Shown here: positions 1 to 9,301 of the stretch, one piece after another
Numbering within the stretch: the first letter of the stretch is position 1
How the letters are laid out: each line of letters starts with the position of its first letter
Assembly: GCA_002491565.1 (NCBI GenBank)
Contig: DKWE01000004.1
Location: 1-64,000, forward strand
Direction of reading: 5' to 3'
DNA: 64,000 nucleotides
DNA from: Lachnospiraceae bacterium UBA7160
Lineage (GTDB): Bacteria > Bacillota > Clostridia > Lachnospirales > Lachnospiraceae
Program-made: the position numbers and the translations under genes
Notes under the pieces: model-generated
What the model saw: only the letters and a program-made list of their open reading frames with translations
Told to the model about the DNA's origin: nothing
Databases searched by the model: none

Positions 1-286
1 ATGCCTGCTTCGCAGGCGCCACTACGCATGAAAGTCGATTGCTCCGTGCTTCGCACTCCCGCAATCGCCCCAGTATTCGCAATCCGACCTATCGGTCTGC
101 TTGCTCATACCGGGGAGGCGCCAAATGTTCATAGCTGCTCTCGTGCGAGCACGTCGCAGCTATGTCCACTTGGCTTACTTTCACAGTAAAATGATTCCAA
201 AGAATGTCTGCATTTATCGACGAATGCCCGTTTCTGTGTTATGATAGGGATTGTAGGATCATGAACAGCAGAAAGGGGTATTTTTG
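1..286. other. Non-coding leader with hairpins
   Basis: I see no supportable gene here. The stretch is rich in short inverted repeats. GCCTGCTTCGCAGGC near base 3 folds on itself, and its reverse complement recurs at the end of the gene closing at 13287. CATAGCTGC (130-138) pairs with GCAGCTATG (156-164) around an inner CGTGC/GCACG stem. This looks like intergenic repeat or terminator material from the gene upstream of the window. The Shine-Dalgarno GAAAGGGG at 271-278 serves the next gene. Confidence 0.5.
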
Positions 287-3200
287 ATGCGGGAACCATC
301 AGAAAATAAGCCAAAAAAACATATATGCCTGGGTGTCCTCGCCCATGTCGATGCAGGAAAGACGACGCTGGCGGAGGGCATCCTGTATCTGACCGGGAGC
401 ATCCGGACGCTGGGGCGCGTGGACCATCAGGATGCGTATCTGGATAACGATGTGCAGGAGCGCGCGCGTGGAATTACGATCTTTTCGAAGCAGGCCGAGC
501 TGGCGCTTGGCGATACGCAGGTCACGCTGATCGACACGCCGGGACATGTCGACTTTTCGGCAGAGATGGAGCGGACGCTGCAGATTCTGGACTATGCAGT
601 CCTGGTGATCAGCGGAGCGGATGGGGTGCAGAGCCACGTCGAAACACTGTGGCGGCTGCTGAAGAAGTATGAGATCCCGGTATTTCTATTTGTAAATAAG
701 ATGGACCAGCCGGGGACGGACCGGGCGCGGCTGCTGGCGGAGCTGCAGAGAAAGCTGGATCCGCAGTGTGTGGATTTCTCGTCGGATGGACAGGACTGGC
801 AGCGCATGGAGCCGGAGCAGGAGGCTGCGCGGCTCGCAGAGCTGCTTTTGGAGGGTGGCGCAGGGAAGCTGCTGGTAAAGGACGAGCTGATGGAGACGCT
901 GGCTCTGCAGGACGAGGAGCTTCTGGAGAAATATCTGGAGACAGGGGAGCTGGACCTGGCGGACGTCCAGACGCTGATCCGGACGCGCAGGGTGTTCCCG
1001 TGCTTCTTCGGCTCAGCGCTGCGGCTGAGCGGCGTGGCAGAGCTATTAGGCGGGCTGCATAGGTTGTGCGAGGAACCGATGTATCGGGATATGTTTGCCG
1101 CGCGCATCTACAAGATTTCACGCGATGCGCAGGGCAACCGGCTGACGCATATGAAGATCACAGGCGGGCGGCTGCGGGTGAAGGACGTGCTGACGAACCG
1201 GCGCGAGGCGGGCGGGAAGGAAGTACAGAATTCCAGCCAGGGCAGAGCAGGCGGGAAAGATACGAGGAATTCAGAAAAATTCGCAGGCGATAAGAAGAAC
1301 ATGTCAGCCGGGAAGGATATGCAGAGTCCCGGCGGTCGCGAATTGTCGGAGGAGGAGATCTGGGAGGAAAAGGTCAACCAGATCCGTATCTACTCTGGCG
1401 CGTCGTATCAGGCGGTGAATGAGATATCCGCCGGGATGGTCTGCGCGGTGACTGGCCTGACGAGGACACGCTGCGGAGAAGGGCTTGGCGCAGAGTACGG
1501 CACTTCTGTGCCGGTGCTGGAGCCGGTGCTCTGCTACCAGATCGTGCTCCCGGACGAGTGCGACGTACACCAGACGTACCGGAAGCTGCTGCAGCTCGAA
1601 GAAGAGGAACCGGAGCTCCGCATCGTCTGGAATGAACAGAACAATGAGATATTTGCCCAGCTGATGGGCGAGGTGCAGACCGAAGTGCTGAAAAATATCA
1701 TTTTTGAGCGGTTCGGTATCCGGGTGAGCTTTGGAGCGGGCAGCATTGTATATAAGGAAACGATTGCAGAGCCGGTCATCGGCCGGGGGCATTTTGAGCC
1801 GCTGCGCCATTATGCAGAGGTGCATCTTCTGATGGAGCCGGGCGAACCGGGCAGCGGGCTGCAGTTTGCGGTATCCTGCAGCACGGATGAGCTGGACCTC
1901 AACTGGCAGCGCCTGATCCTGACGCATCTGGAGGAAAAGCAGCATCCCGGGGTGCTGACCGGATCGGAGATCACAGATATGAAGATCACGCTGATCGCGG
2001 GGCGTGCGCATCTGAAGCACACAGAGGGCGGTGACTTCCGGCAGGCGACGTACCGCGCGGTGCGGCAGGGGCTGAAGAGTGCAGCATGCGTGCTGCTGGA
2101 GCCGGTCTATGACTTTCGCATGGAGCTTCCGCCGGAGTCGGCGGGCAGAGCGATGACAGATATCCAGAAGATGCACGGCAGCTTTGCCCCGATGGAGTAT
2201 GAAGGAGAGATGGCAGTGCTGACGGGCAGCGCGCCGGTCGTCACAATGCGCGGCTATCAGACGGAGCTGATTTCCTATACAAAGGGACGCGGCAGAATGA
2301 GCTGTACACTGAGAGGGTACGAACCCTGCCACAACACGGAGGAGGTCATTGCGGCGCGCGGCTACGACTCCGAGAGTGACCTGGAGAATCCGACCGGGTC
2401 GGTCTTCTGCGCGCACGGTGCAGGCTTTGTCGTGAGTTGGGATCTTGTGCCGGAGTATGTGCACCTTGATACGGAGAAGTGGATGGAGCGGGCGGGAGGA
2501 TATGGCGTACCTGCAGACGGCGGATGGCTGGATGACCAGGGCAGGCAACACGGAGCATCGGGGGAGAGAGGCAGCCAGGGCGACAACCGCCAGGATTTGA
2601 ACGGACAGGCAGGCTGGGCCGATGGGACAGAGCAGCAGATACAACAGATGGGACAAAGCAGCGGAGCAAACTACATGAGAAATACGGCAGGACAGAACGG
2701 TAGGGCAAGCTACGCAGAAAACACAGTGGGGCAGGGCGGCGGAGCAAACCGTGAGAAAAATGCAACGGGATCCGGCCGTACCTACCGCACGGAGATCCCG
2801 GCAGGCCCGACGAGCAAGTATGACCGTTCAAACCTGTCGATTTCCAACGAGGAGCTTGACGCGATTTTTGAGCGGACGTATGGGCCGGTGAAGCGGGAGA
2901 AAAGCGCGTATAAAAAAAGCCGCAGAATCGACTACAGTGCCCCATCCTCGCGCACTTCCTCTGCGAAGCGTCCGCCGCAGGAGGAATACCTGCTCGTGGA
3001 CGGCTACAATATCATTTTTGCCTGGGAGGAGCTCTCAGAGCTTGCGAAAGTGGATGTCGGAGGTGCGCGCACGCGGCTCATGGACATCCTGAGCAATTAT
3101 CAGGGTTACAAAAAGGTGAATCTGATCCTTGTCTTTGACGCGTACCGTGTCGAGGGAGGCCAGGGCAGTGTTTTCAAGTATCACAATATTTATGTGGTGT

Positions 3201-3499
3201 ACACAAAAGAGGCGGAGACCGCCGATCAGTATATCGAAAAGACCGTGCATGCGATTGGGCGGAATTATCATGTGACGGTTGCGACCTCGGACGCACTGGA
3301 GCAGGTCATCATCATCGGCCAGGGCGGACACCGGATGTCGGCCAGAGATCTGGCGGATGAGATCGCCGGTATGGAGCAGGAGATCCGCCAGAACTACCTT
3401 GGACCATCCCCGGAAGGCCGGAACTATCTCTTCGGCCAGACAGGCGGCGAGACCCGGCAGCTGCTGGAGGATGTACGGCTGGGAAAGAAGAAACTGTAG
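287..3499 (+). CDS. TetM-like ribosomal GTPase fused to Rae1/YacP NYN endonuclease domain
   Basis: The 1070-residue protein starts as an EF-G/TetM-family translational GTPase. The G1 loop AHVDAGKT is at about 19-26, RGITI at 61-65, DTPGH at 83-87 and NKMD at 137-140, followed by EF-G-like later domains. From about residue 899 to the end it carries a NYN (YacP/Rae1) nuclease domain with the expected acidic motifs VDGYN, VFDAYR, TADQYIE and VATSD. Rae1 of Bacillus cuts mRNA in the ribosomal A site, and TetM-type factors bind the same site, so the fusion plausibly delivers a nuclease to ribosomes (inference). Two hydrophilic low-complexity stretches, at about 304-350 and 744-850, interrupt the conserved fold. 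ATG 287 is chosen over TTG 284 because GAAAGGGG lies eight bases upstream. Tetracycline protection is possible but not shown. Confidence 0.85.
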   Translation: MREPSENKPKKHICLGVLAHVDAGKTTLAEGILYLTGSIRTLGRVDHQDAYLDNDVQERARGITIFSKQAELALGDTQVTLIDTPGHVDFSAEMERTLQILDYAVLVISGADGVQSHVETLWRLLKKYEIPVFLFVNKMDQPGTDRARLLAELQRKLDPQCVDFSSDGQDWQRMEPEQEAARLAELLLEGGAGKLLVKDELMETLALQDEELLEKYLETGELDLADVQTLIRTRRVFPCFFGSALRLSGVAELLGGLHRLCEEPMYRDMFAARIYKISRDAQGNRLTHMKITGGRLRVKDVLTNRREAGGKEVQNSSQGRAGGKDTRNSEKFAGDKKNMSAGKDMQSPGGRELSEEEIWEEKVNQIRIYSGASYQAVNEISAGMVCAVTGLTRTRCGEGLGAEYGTSVPVLEPVLCYQIVLPDECDVHQTYRKLLQLEEEEPELRIVWNEQNNEIFAQLMGEVQTEVLKNIIFERFGIRVSFGAGSIVYKETIAEPVIGRGHFEPLRHYAEVHLLMEPGEPGSGLQFAVSCSTDELDLNWQRLILTHLEEKQHPGVLTGSEITDMKITLIAGRAHLKHTEGGDFRQATYRAVRQGLKSAACVLLEPVYDFRMELPPESAGRAMTDIQKMHGSFAPMEYEGEMAVLTGSAPVVTMRGYQTELISYTKGRGRMSCTLRGYEPCHNTEEVIAARGYDSESDLENPTGSVFCAHGAGFVVSWDLVPEYVHLDTEKWMERAGGYGVPADGGWLDDQGRQHGASGERGSQGDNRQDLNGQAGWADGTEQQIQQMGQSSGANYMRNTAGQNGRASYAENTVGQGGGANREKNATGSGRTYRTEIPAGPTSKYDRSNLSISNEELDAIFERTYGPVKREKSAYKKSRRIDYSAPSSRTSSAKRPPQEEYLLVDGYNIIFAWEELSELAKVDVGGARTRLMDILSNYQGYKKVNLILVFDAYRVEGGQGSVFKYHNIYVVYTKEAETADQYIEKTVHAIGRNYHVTVATSDALEQVIIIGQGGHRMSARDLADEIAGMEQEIRQNYLGPSPEGRNYLFGQTGGETRQLLEDVRLGKKKL

Positions 3500-3561
3500 T
3501 ACGAAGAAATAGAAACCTGAATGATTCACCAATGCATCAAAACAGAGAAAGTACGGGCAAT

Positions 3562-4602
3562 ATGGAAAAGAAGAATAAAATTACAATATATGATATTGCA
3601 AAAGAAGCCAATGTTTCGCCGTCAATGGTATCCAGAGTCTATAATAAAAAGGCAGGCGTAAGCAGGGGAAAACGTGAACGGATAGAATCCCTGATAGAGA
3701 AGTACAATTATGTCCCTGATGAGTATGCAAAGTCATTAAAAAAAGAGAGCACCAAATGTATTGGGATCATTGTTTCTGATGTATGTAACCCTTTTTTTGC
3801 CAGAATCCTGTACGAGTGTGAGCAAATTGCGGAAAAGAACGGATATTCGGTCTTCTCATTTGAAACGCATGATTCTCCGGAGATCGAAATGCGGTTTATG
3901 AATATGCTTTCCGCTCAGAAAATGGAAGCGATTATTTTGCTGGGGGGCGAGTCTGACTGGATTACGATTGAGCATGACTATTCCGCATGTGTTCAGCGAA
4001 TCGCAAAGAACACTCCGATTATTACGATCGGACGTATGGAGTGTGAGAATGTCTATAATGTGATTACGGATGAGGCGCGTGCGATGCGCACGATCCTGGA
4101 ATACCTGATCGGCCTGGGACATAGAAGCTTTTTCTTTTTGGGCGGCATGTCAAGAACACGCTCCTACGCAGACAAAGTAGATCAATTTACGAAGACACTG
4201 TGCGATTACAATATCCCGAAAGAAAAGAGCATGATCTGCATGTGTGGATACGAGAAGGAAAGCGGTTATCGCGAAATGCTGAAGGTCCTGCAGCAAGAAG
4301 AGTATCCCACTGTTGTGATTGCTATCAATGAAATTGTCGCCATCGGCGCCATACGGGCAATAAAAGAGAGGAATTTAAATATTCCGTCAGATATATCCGT
4401 CGTGTGCTTCGACAATTCCTTTATATCCGAGAGTATGACACCGATGCTCACAGCGGTAGGCTGTAATTATGAAAAATTTGCGCAGCGCCTGATTTATACT
4501 GCGCTGGATGCGGTCAATGAAGCGGGTCGCTATACAGCAGGAAAAATTGAAATCATCGAATCCGTTTTTGTTATCCGGAATTCTGTCAAATCATTTAATT
4601 GA
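3562..4602 (+). CDS. LacI-family transcriptional regulator 1
   Basis: The protein opens with a LacI-type helix-turn-helix (ITIYDIAKEANVSPSMVSRV) and a hinge helix. A periplasmic-binding-protein-like sensor follows, beginning near CIGIIVSDVCNPFF. It probably binds an operator and releases it, or binds more tightly, when a sugar occupies the sensor domain. An in-frame ATG at 3532 would add ten residues, but it has no ribosome site, and 3562 puts the helix-turn-helix at the usual distance from the N-terminus. The next gene, a paralogue, follows within 15 bases, so the two are probably co-transcribed. The likely target is the promoter at 5656. The inducer is unknown. Confidence 0.9.
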   Translation: MEKKNKITIYDIAKEANVSPSMVSRVYNKKAGVSRGKRERIESLIEKYNYVPDEYAKSLKKESTKCIGIIVSDVCNPFFARILYECEQIAEKNGYSVFSFETHDSPEIEMRFMNMLSAQKMEAIILLGGESDWITIEHDYSACVQRIAKNTPIITIGRMECENVYNVITDEARAMRTILEYLIGLGHRSFFFLGGMSRTRSYADKVDQFTKTLCDYNIPKEKSMICMCGYEKESGYREMLKVLQQEEYPTVVIAINEIVAIGAIRAIKERNLNIPSDISVVCFDNSFISESMTPMLTAVGCNYEKFAQRLIYTALDAVNEAGRYTAGKIEIIESVFVIRNSVKSFN

Positions 4603-4616
4603 GGTTAGGGTGGCTC

Positions 4617-5636
4617 ATGGGAAAAAATATTACGATTGTTGATATCGCGAAGGAAACGGGACTGTCTGTTGCCACGGTTTCGCGTGTATTAAACCGACAC
4701 AGTTCCGTCAGGGAGGAGACAAGGCGGAAGGTCATAGAGACCGCATCCAGGCTGGGATATCAGGAAAATTATCTGGCTAAGGGTCTCAGTACGATGGCGG
4801 GCAATATGATTGGAATGCTGATTCCCGACATACGCACCCCGTTTTATGGCCGCATTTTTTCGGAATGCGAAAGAATCGCACTTGAAAAAGGATATGTACT
4901 GGCTCTGTGCAATTCATTTAACAATTTAAAGCGTGAAACACATTTTTACACGCATCTTCTGGCTCAGCATGCAGGCGGGGTTATTCAAATCGGCGGTTCC
5001 TTGGATCGGCAGATAATCCCTCCGCAGCTTTACAATCAGATAAAATCTACTGCAGAGAAAATTCCTGTCATTACATCCGTTCCAGTGGAGGATTCCGAAT
5101 GCCGCTGCGTGTATGTGGATAATGCCAGATGTATGCGCACCCTGCTGGAATATTTGATTAAATTGGGACATCGGAAAATTGCGTTCGTGGGAGGGAGAAG
5201 CAACGTAAAATCCACTGTAGAGAAAAGACAGGCATATTATGATGTTTTAAAGGAGCATGAAATCAGAGAGGCAATCATATCGGAAGGAAATTACGGGCAG
5301 GAAGACGGATATTTTGCAGTGAAAAAGCTGTTCCGACAGAAATTTCCACCGACGGCAGTGATTGCAATTACGGATATCTGTGCAATCGGTGTCATACAGG
5401 CTTTGAATGAAATGGGACTGCGCTGCGGAACGGATGTTTCAGTCGTCTCTTTTGACAATACCTACATAGCGGAGATGCTCGAGCCGGAGCTGACCTCTGT
5501 CTCCACAGACTATGAAATTTTAAGTGAAACCATCATCAATACCATGATTGATATGATAGAAAAGAGAGAAACCAGGGATGTTTATGATATACCGCTGATG
5601 TTCTCAATCCGCAATTCCTGTACAAGCCCTTTTTGA
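4617..5636 (+). CDS. LacI-family transcriptional regulator 2
   Basis: This second LacI/GalR-type repressor begins MGKNITIVDIAKETGLSVAT, a classical DNA-binding helix pair, and continues into the sugar-sensing domain (MIGMLIPDIRTPFYGRIF). Its overall length and arrangement match the neighbour at 3562, so it looks like a diverged duplicate. ATG 4617 is chosen because GAGGTTAGGG sits just upstream. A TTG at 4599 overlapping the previous stop is less likely. The gene ends 20 bases before a strong promoter with two LacI-type operators that drives the hydrolase and transporter genes. Local control of that operon is therefore the natural role; which paralogue binds is not decidable from sequence. 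Confidence 0.9.
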   Translation: MGKNITIVDIAKETGLSVATVSRVLNRHSSVREETRRKVIETASRLGYQENYLAKGLSTMAGNMIGMLIPDIRTPFYGRIFSECERIALEKGYVLALCNSFNNLKRETHFYTHLLAQHAGGVIQIGGSLDRQIIPPQLYNQIKSTAEKIPVITSVPVEDSECRCVYVDNARCMRTLLEYLIKLGHRKIAFVGGRSNVKSTVEKRQAYYDVLKEHEIREAIISEGNYGQEDGYFAVKKLFRQKFPPTAVIAITDICAIGVIQALNEMGLRCGTDVSVVSFDNTYIAEMLEPELTSVSTDYEILSETIINTMIDMIEKRETRDVYDIPLMFSIRNSCTSPF

Positions 5637-5655
5637 TAAAAATGGTAGATAAGGA

Positions 5656-5684
5656 TTGACAAAACAGCAAAGCCGAGTTATACT
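5656..5684 (+). promoter_or_regulatory. Sigma-A promoter of the first glycan operon
   Basis: TTGACA (5656-5661) and TATACT (5679-5684) are separated by exactly 17 bases. The predicted transcription start falls at about 5691, on the first base of operator 1, an arrangement that lets a bound repressor block initiation. Confidence 0.8.
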
Positions 5685-5690
5685 CTGAAA

Positions 5691-5705
5691 TGTAAACGAT
5701 TGCAA
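5691..5705. promoter_or_regulatory. LacI-type operator O1
   Basis: The near-palindrome TGTAAACGATTGCAA lies at the predicted transcription start. It is repeated exactly at 5776. It fits the central CG operators of the LacI/GalR family and also resembles a CcpA cre site with one mismatch, so control by a local LacI protein, by CcpA, or by both is possible. Confidence 0.75.
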
Positions 5706-5775
5706 TTATTTTCAAATATCATAATGGATAAATGTGGAAAATATGGATTATATTGCAATATTTAAAGAAAAATGC

Positions 5776-5790
5776 TGTAAACGATTGCAA
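5776..5790. promoter_or_regulatory. LacI-type operator O2
   Basis: An exact copy of the O1 15-mer lies 85 bases downstream, about eight helical turns, just ahead of the AGAGGA ribosome site. The spacing would allow one tetramer or two dimers to loop the leader or to block elongation. Confidence 0.75.
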
Positions 5791-5804
5791 AAGAGGACTG
5801 TGAT

Positions 5805-7394
5805 ATGTTTCAAAAAAAGACTTTGAATTTTTTTTCTATCGGCGGACAGGTCAATAACAGCAGTTCCCGGGATAAAGAATCCATTGACCGGGGTTTTTAC
5901 GCAATAAAAAAGTATCGGATGAATACGGCGGCTTTTCCAGTCTACTGGAGCCGGCTGGAGCCGGAAGAAAATGTGTTTGATTTCAGCCAGGTGGAATACA
6001 TCATTGATAAGGCGGCGGAGAATGAGTTAAAGCTGGTTCTTCTCTGGTTTGCCACGTGGAAGAACGGTGCATCCCATTACGCACCGGAATGGGTAAAAAG
6101 CAACCATACGCGTTTCCCGCACATCGTGGATGCGCTTGGCAATGAAACGATGGTATTGTCTCCGTTCTCCGGAGAGACGCTCAGGGCGGATGCAAAAGCA
6201 TTTTCGCGATTGCTTGCGCACATTAAGAAGTACGATAAACAGAAGTGTGTCATTGCAGTCCAGGTGGAAAATGAACCGGGGATCCATGCTGCGCCGCGGG
6301 ATTATTCCAGGGAGGCGGAACTTCTCTTTAAAAGCAATATTCCGGAAGAGCTTTCTGCTTTTATTTTTGAGAAGAGTGATCCGATTCTGACTGGTATCTG
6401 GAGCAGGGCGGGGGCTTCGCGCTGTGGTGACTGGCGTACCTTTTTTGGAAATGATGCAGAAGAGCTGTTCTCTGCGTTCTATTTTGCCAGGTACATAAAT
6501 GCCGTTGCGGCGGCAGGCAGAGAAGCTTTTCCTATTCCGCTGTACGTGAATGCGTGGGTGCGTGAGACACAAAACCGCATACAGGGCGTGGATTATCCCT
6601 GTGGCGGCGCCACCAGTATTACTCTTGGGATATGGAAACGGTTTGCCCCCAACATTGACTGTATCTGTCCGGATATCTATTTTGACGACCGGGATACGTA
6701 CATGGAGGTATGTGAGCGGTATTCCCGCCATGACAATCCGCTGTACATTCCCGAATCCCACGCGGATGAGATCAATGCTCTGCATCTTTTTGAGGCGATT
6801 GAGAGGTATCATCTTACAGGAATTCACGTCTTTGCCATCGATGCCACATTAGACAGCCAGGGAGAGCTGACAGAAGCGGGCAGAGCTTATAAGCGGACGG
6901 TGGATATCCTTTCCAGCATGAAGCCGCTTATTGAGAAATATTACGGAACCGATAAAATCCATGCGGTTGTTCAGCAGGAATTTTCAGATTCCATGTTTTT
7001 TGATTTCGGGGAGTGGTATGGCAGAGTATTTTTCCTGAATTGTTTGTCCGATGAAACGTATATCCATCTGGATAATATGCATGAGGATGAAAAATACCGG
7101 AGGTATCGGGGAAAAGGGCTGATCGTAGATGCCGGGGACGGCGTGTTTTATCTGGCGGGAGAGGGGTTTAAGCTGGTACTTTTCCCAAAGAGGACAGCTA
7201 CGCAGATGGCTTCGGTCCTTCTGGGAACCAAGGTGCTTAATGCGAATAATACGCCTTATCTGAGGGTGGAGGAAGGGCATATCGGTCCGGATGGAAATTT
7301 TGTGGCGGAAAGAGAGCGCACAGGCGACGAAGACGATAATGGCCTCTGGGTGTCCAGCGATATCGGCCTTGTCCGGGCGGTACTCGATGTTTGA
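5805..7394 (+). CDS. GH35/GH42-like clan A glycosidase (DUF5597 type), probable beta-galactosidase
   Basis: This 529-residue protein has a TIM-barrel opening typical of GH35/GH42 enzymes: FPVYWSRLEPEENVFDF, then WFATWKNG. The acid/base motif QVENEPG has Glu157 as the likely proton donor. IPESHADE holds a candidate nucleophile, Glu317. The C-terminal third is smaller and beta-rich. No signal peptide is seen, so it should act in the cytoplasm on oligosaccharides imported by the transporter encoded downstream. It is the first gene after the operator-controlled promoter and has an AGAGGA ribosome site. Family resemblance suggests beta-galactosidase activity, but the exact substrate, possibly a beta-galactoside of plant or host origin, cannot be read from sequence. 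Confidence 0.75.
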   Translation: MFQKKTLNFFSIGGQVNNSSSRDKESIDRGFYAIKKYRMNTAAFPVYWSRLEPEENVFDFSQVEYIIDKAAENELKLVLLWFATWKNGASHYAPEWVKSNHTRFPHIVDALGNETMVLSPFSGETLRADAKAFSRLLAHIKKYDKQKCVIAVQVENEPGIHAAPRDYSREAELLFKSNIPEELSAFIFEKSDPILTGIWSRAGASRCGDWRTFFGNDAEELFSAFYFARYINAVAAAGREAFPIPLYVNAWVRETQNRIQGVDYPCGGATSITLGIWKRFAPNIDCICPDIYFDDRDTYMEVCERYSRHDNPLYIPESHADEINALHLFEAIERYHLTGIHVFAIDATLDSQGELTEAGRAYKRTVDILSSMKPLIEKYYGTDKIHAVVQQEFSDSMFFDFGEWYGRVFFLNCLSDETYIHLDNMHEDEKYRRYRGKGLIVDAGDGVFYLAGEGFKLVLFPKRTATQMASVLLGTKVLNANNTPYLRVEEGHIGPDGNFVAERERTGDEDDNGLWVSSDIGLVRAVLDV

Positions 7395-7507
7395 GAAAAG
7401 AGTTACTGTTCACGGATATGAATGGCCGCGGCAGACGCGAAGCGGCTGGTCTGTGGCTGTGTGGAGGGGCGTGGACAGTAACAGAAAATGCGAGGGGAAG
7501 GTTTGAG

Positions 7508-8356
7508 ATGAAAAAGAAAGGCTTTACGAAATATCTGTTTGTATTACCCGGGTTTTGTTTCTTTGCCTTTGCGATGCTGCTTCCGTTCTTTATGGGAATT
7601 CATATTGCTTTTACGGACTGGGACGGAGTCGCACCGGAATATCACTTCGTCGGACTTAAGAATTTTATTGCTATTTTCAAAGATACAAGAATAAAAGCGC
7701 CGTTTCTCAATACCTTGGAGTTTGCGCTTCTTGGGACGGTGATAGGGAATATCATACCTCTTTCCCTGGCGCTTCTTGTGAATGGCAAGTATGCAAAGCT
7801 CAACACGATTGCCAGGGTGATTTTCTTCATTCCGGTATGTCTCAGCTCGGTTTTAACCGCTTTTTTGTGGAAGTTTCTGTATCACGAGTTCTTTCCGGAG
7901 GTATTCGGATGGAAGAATATTCTGGGGAACCCCAGATGGGTTATTTTGGGGATTGTGATCATCGGCGTGTGGAATACTGCCGGAACCAATATGCTGATTT
8001 ATCTTTCAGGGCTTAAGAATATTCCGTTAGAATTATATGAAGCGGCCAAGATGGATGGCGCAACAGGAATTCAGAGGTTCCGGATGATTACCCTGCCGCT
8101 TCTGATGCCGTCTTTTTCCGTCTGCGTAACGCTTACACTGACATCATGGCTGAAGGAGTTTGCAACGACGCTCTCTGCCACCTCCGGCGGCCCGGGCGGC
8201 TCTTCCAGAACAGTGTCCATCTATGTGTTTGATAATCTGTATAAATATTACAAGGCCGGATATGGACAAGCAATTTCATTATTGTTCGCATTTATATTGA
8301 TTGTGGTTGGATTGCTTGTTTCTTCTTTCTTTCGCAGAAGAGAGGTGGAGTTATGA
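7508..8356 (+). CDS. Sugar ABC transporter permease (MalF/UgpA type)
   Basis: This 282-residue membrane protein has about six hydrophobic segments. The cytoplasmic EAA loop (ELYEAAKMDGATGIQRFRMI) contacts the ATPase in CUT1-type sugar importers. An upstream in-frame start would add 39 residues that are not membrane-like, whereas ATG 7508 is preceded by GGGGAAGG and gives a standard N-terminus. Its stop overlaps the start of the partner permease. No ATPase gene lies nearby, so energy probably comes from a shared MsmK-like subunit encoded elsewhere. Substrate is unknown. Confidence 0.88.
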   Translation: MKKKGFTKYLFVLPGFCFFAFAMLLPFFMGIHIAFTDWDGVAPEYHFVGLKNFIAIFKDTRIKAPFLNTLEFALLGTVIGNIIPLSLALLVNGKYAKLNTIARVIFFIPVCLSSVLTAFLWKFLYHEFFPEVFGWKNILGNPRWVILGIVIIGVWNTAGTNMLIYLSGLKNIPLELYEAAKMDGATGIQRFRMITLPLLMPSFSVCVTLTLTSWLKEFATTLSATSGGPGGSSRTVSIYVFDNLYKYYKAGYGQAISLLFAFILIVVGLLVSSFFRRREVEL

Positions 8357-9192
8357 AAAAGTACCGGGTTGAGTTAAGGAAGCTTCCTTATTTTCTGCTC
8401 GTCCTGTTTGCCGTGCTCGTGTTTGCCATGCCGGTAGCGCTTGCGGTGCTGACTTCCTTTAAAAGCAAACCAGATCTGGCAAAATCGCTCATCGGCTTTC
8501 CGGATCAGATTTATCTGGAAAATTACAGAGGAGCGATAGAAAGAAGCGATTTTTTTCATTCGATACTGAATACGGTGATGGTTGTGGTGCCTTCCGTCAC
8601 ACTCATCGTCCTCTGCGCATCCATGAGCGGTTATGCGGTGGCAAGGTACTATAAAGAGTCCCGCATTCTCATGCTGCTGGACAAGGTCTATCTTGCTTCG
8701 CTGATGATCCCTTTCCAGATCCTGATGATTCCAGTATACAAGATCTATAAGACGCTGAATTTATTAAATACCCTGCATGGGATGGTCTTTATGCTGGTGG
8801 GGACAAGTATTGCATATTCGGCATTTTTATATGTAGGTTTCGTAAAATCCATTCCGAGAGAGATAGAGGAATCGGCATACATAGATGGATGCAGTGAATT
8901 CAAGTGTTATTGGCTGATTACGTTTCCTTTGCTGAAGCCGATCTCTGCGACGGTTGCAGCCCTGCACATGATCTGGCTCTGGAATGATTTTAATATCTCT
9001 GTAATTTTACTTCAGAAGGAAGCTGTAAGGACAATTACAATCAAGCAGTTTTACTTTTTCGGTCAGTATACCGCCGATTACGGCATGGCTTTTGCGGCAG
9101 CGATTCTTTCCATGATTCCAGTTGTGCTGTGTTTCGTCTTCATGCAGAAATATATTGTAAATGGAATTGTAGTCGGAGCGGTGAAGTCGTGA
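8353..9192 (+). CDS. Sugar ABC transporter permease (MalG/UgpE type)
   Basis: The second permease has 279 residues with six predicted membrane spans and an EAA loop (EIEESAYIDGCSEFKCYWLI). It overlaps the preceding permease gene by four bases (ATGA), which indicates translational coupling. The two permeases should form the heterodimeric channel for the binding protein encoded next. The first strand of the protein is a hydrophobic anchor following a short positively charged tail, as usual for the family. Confidence 0.9.
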   Translation: MKKYRVELRKLPYFLLVLFAVLVFAMPVALAVLTSFKSKPDLAKSLIGFPDQIYLENYRGAIERSDFFHSILNTVMVVVPSVTLIVLCASMSGYAVARYYKESRILMLLDKVYLASLMIPFQILMIPVYKIYKTLNLLNTLHGMVFMLVGTSIAYSAFLYVGFVKSIPREIEESAYIDGCSEFKCYWLITFPLLKPISATVAALHMIWLWNDFNISVILLQKEAVRTITIKQFYFFGQYTADYGMAFAAAILSMIPVVLCFVFMQKYIVNGIVVGAVKS

Positions 9193-9301
9193 GAAAGAGC
9201 CGTTTACAATAATGCGAAAGGAAAGGGGGAGTAAGACCGGAAAACATAATTCAGAAACGAAAATAAGGTATTCAAACAAAATGAGAGGAGCAAATGCTAA
9301 G

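Noticed and set aside
1..189. Open frame beginning at the first base of the window
   Set aside because: No ribosome site, no recognisable protein features, and the DNA is made of short inverted repeats typical of intergenic sequence.
1304..2656. Long minus-strand open frame opposite the TetM-like gene
   Set aside because: It lies entirely inside a gene with strong family motifs on the other strand; the GC-rich third positions of that gene explain the lack of stops.
287..3499. Calling this gene a tetracycline-resistance determinant
   Set aside because: The GTPase is only TetM-like, carries inserts in conserved domains and a nuclease domain, and has no mobile context. Resistance cannot be inferred.
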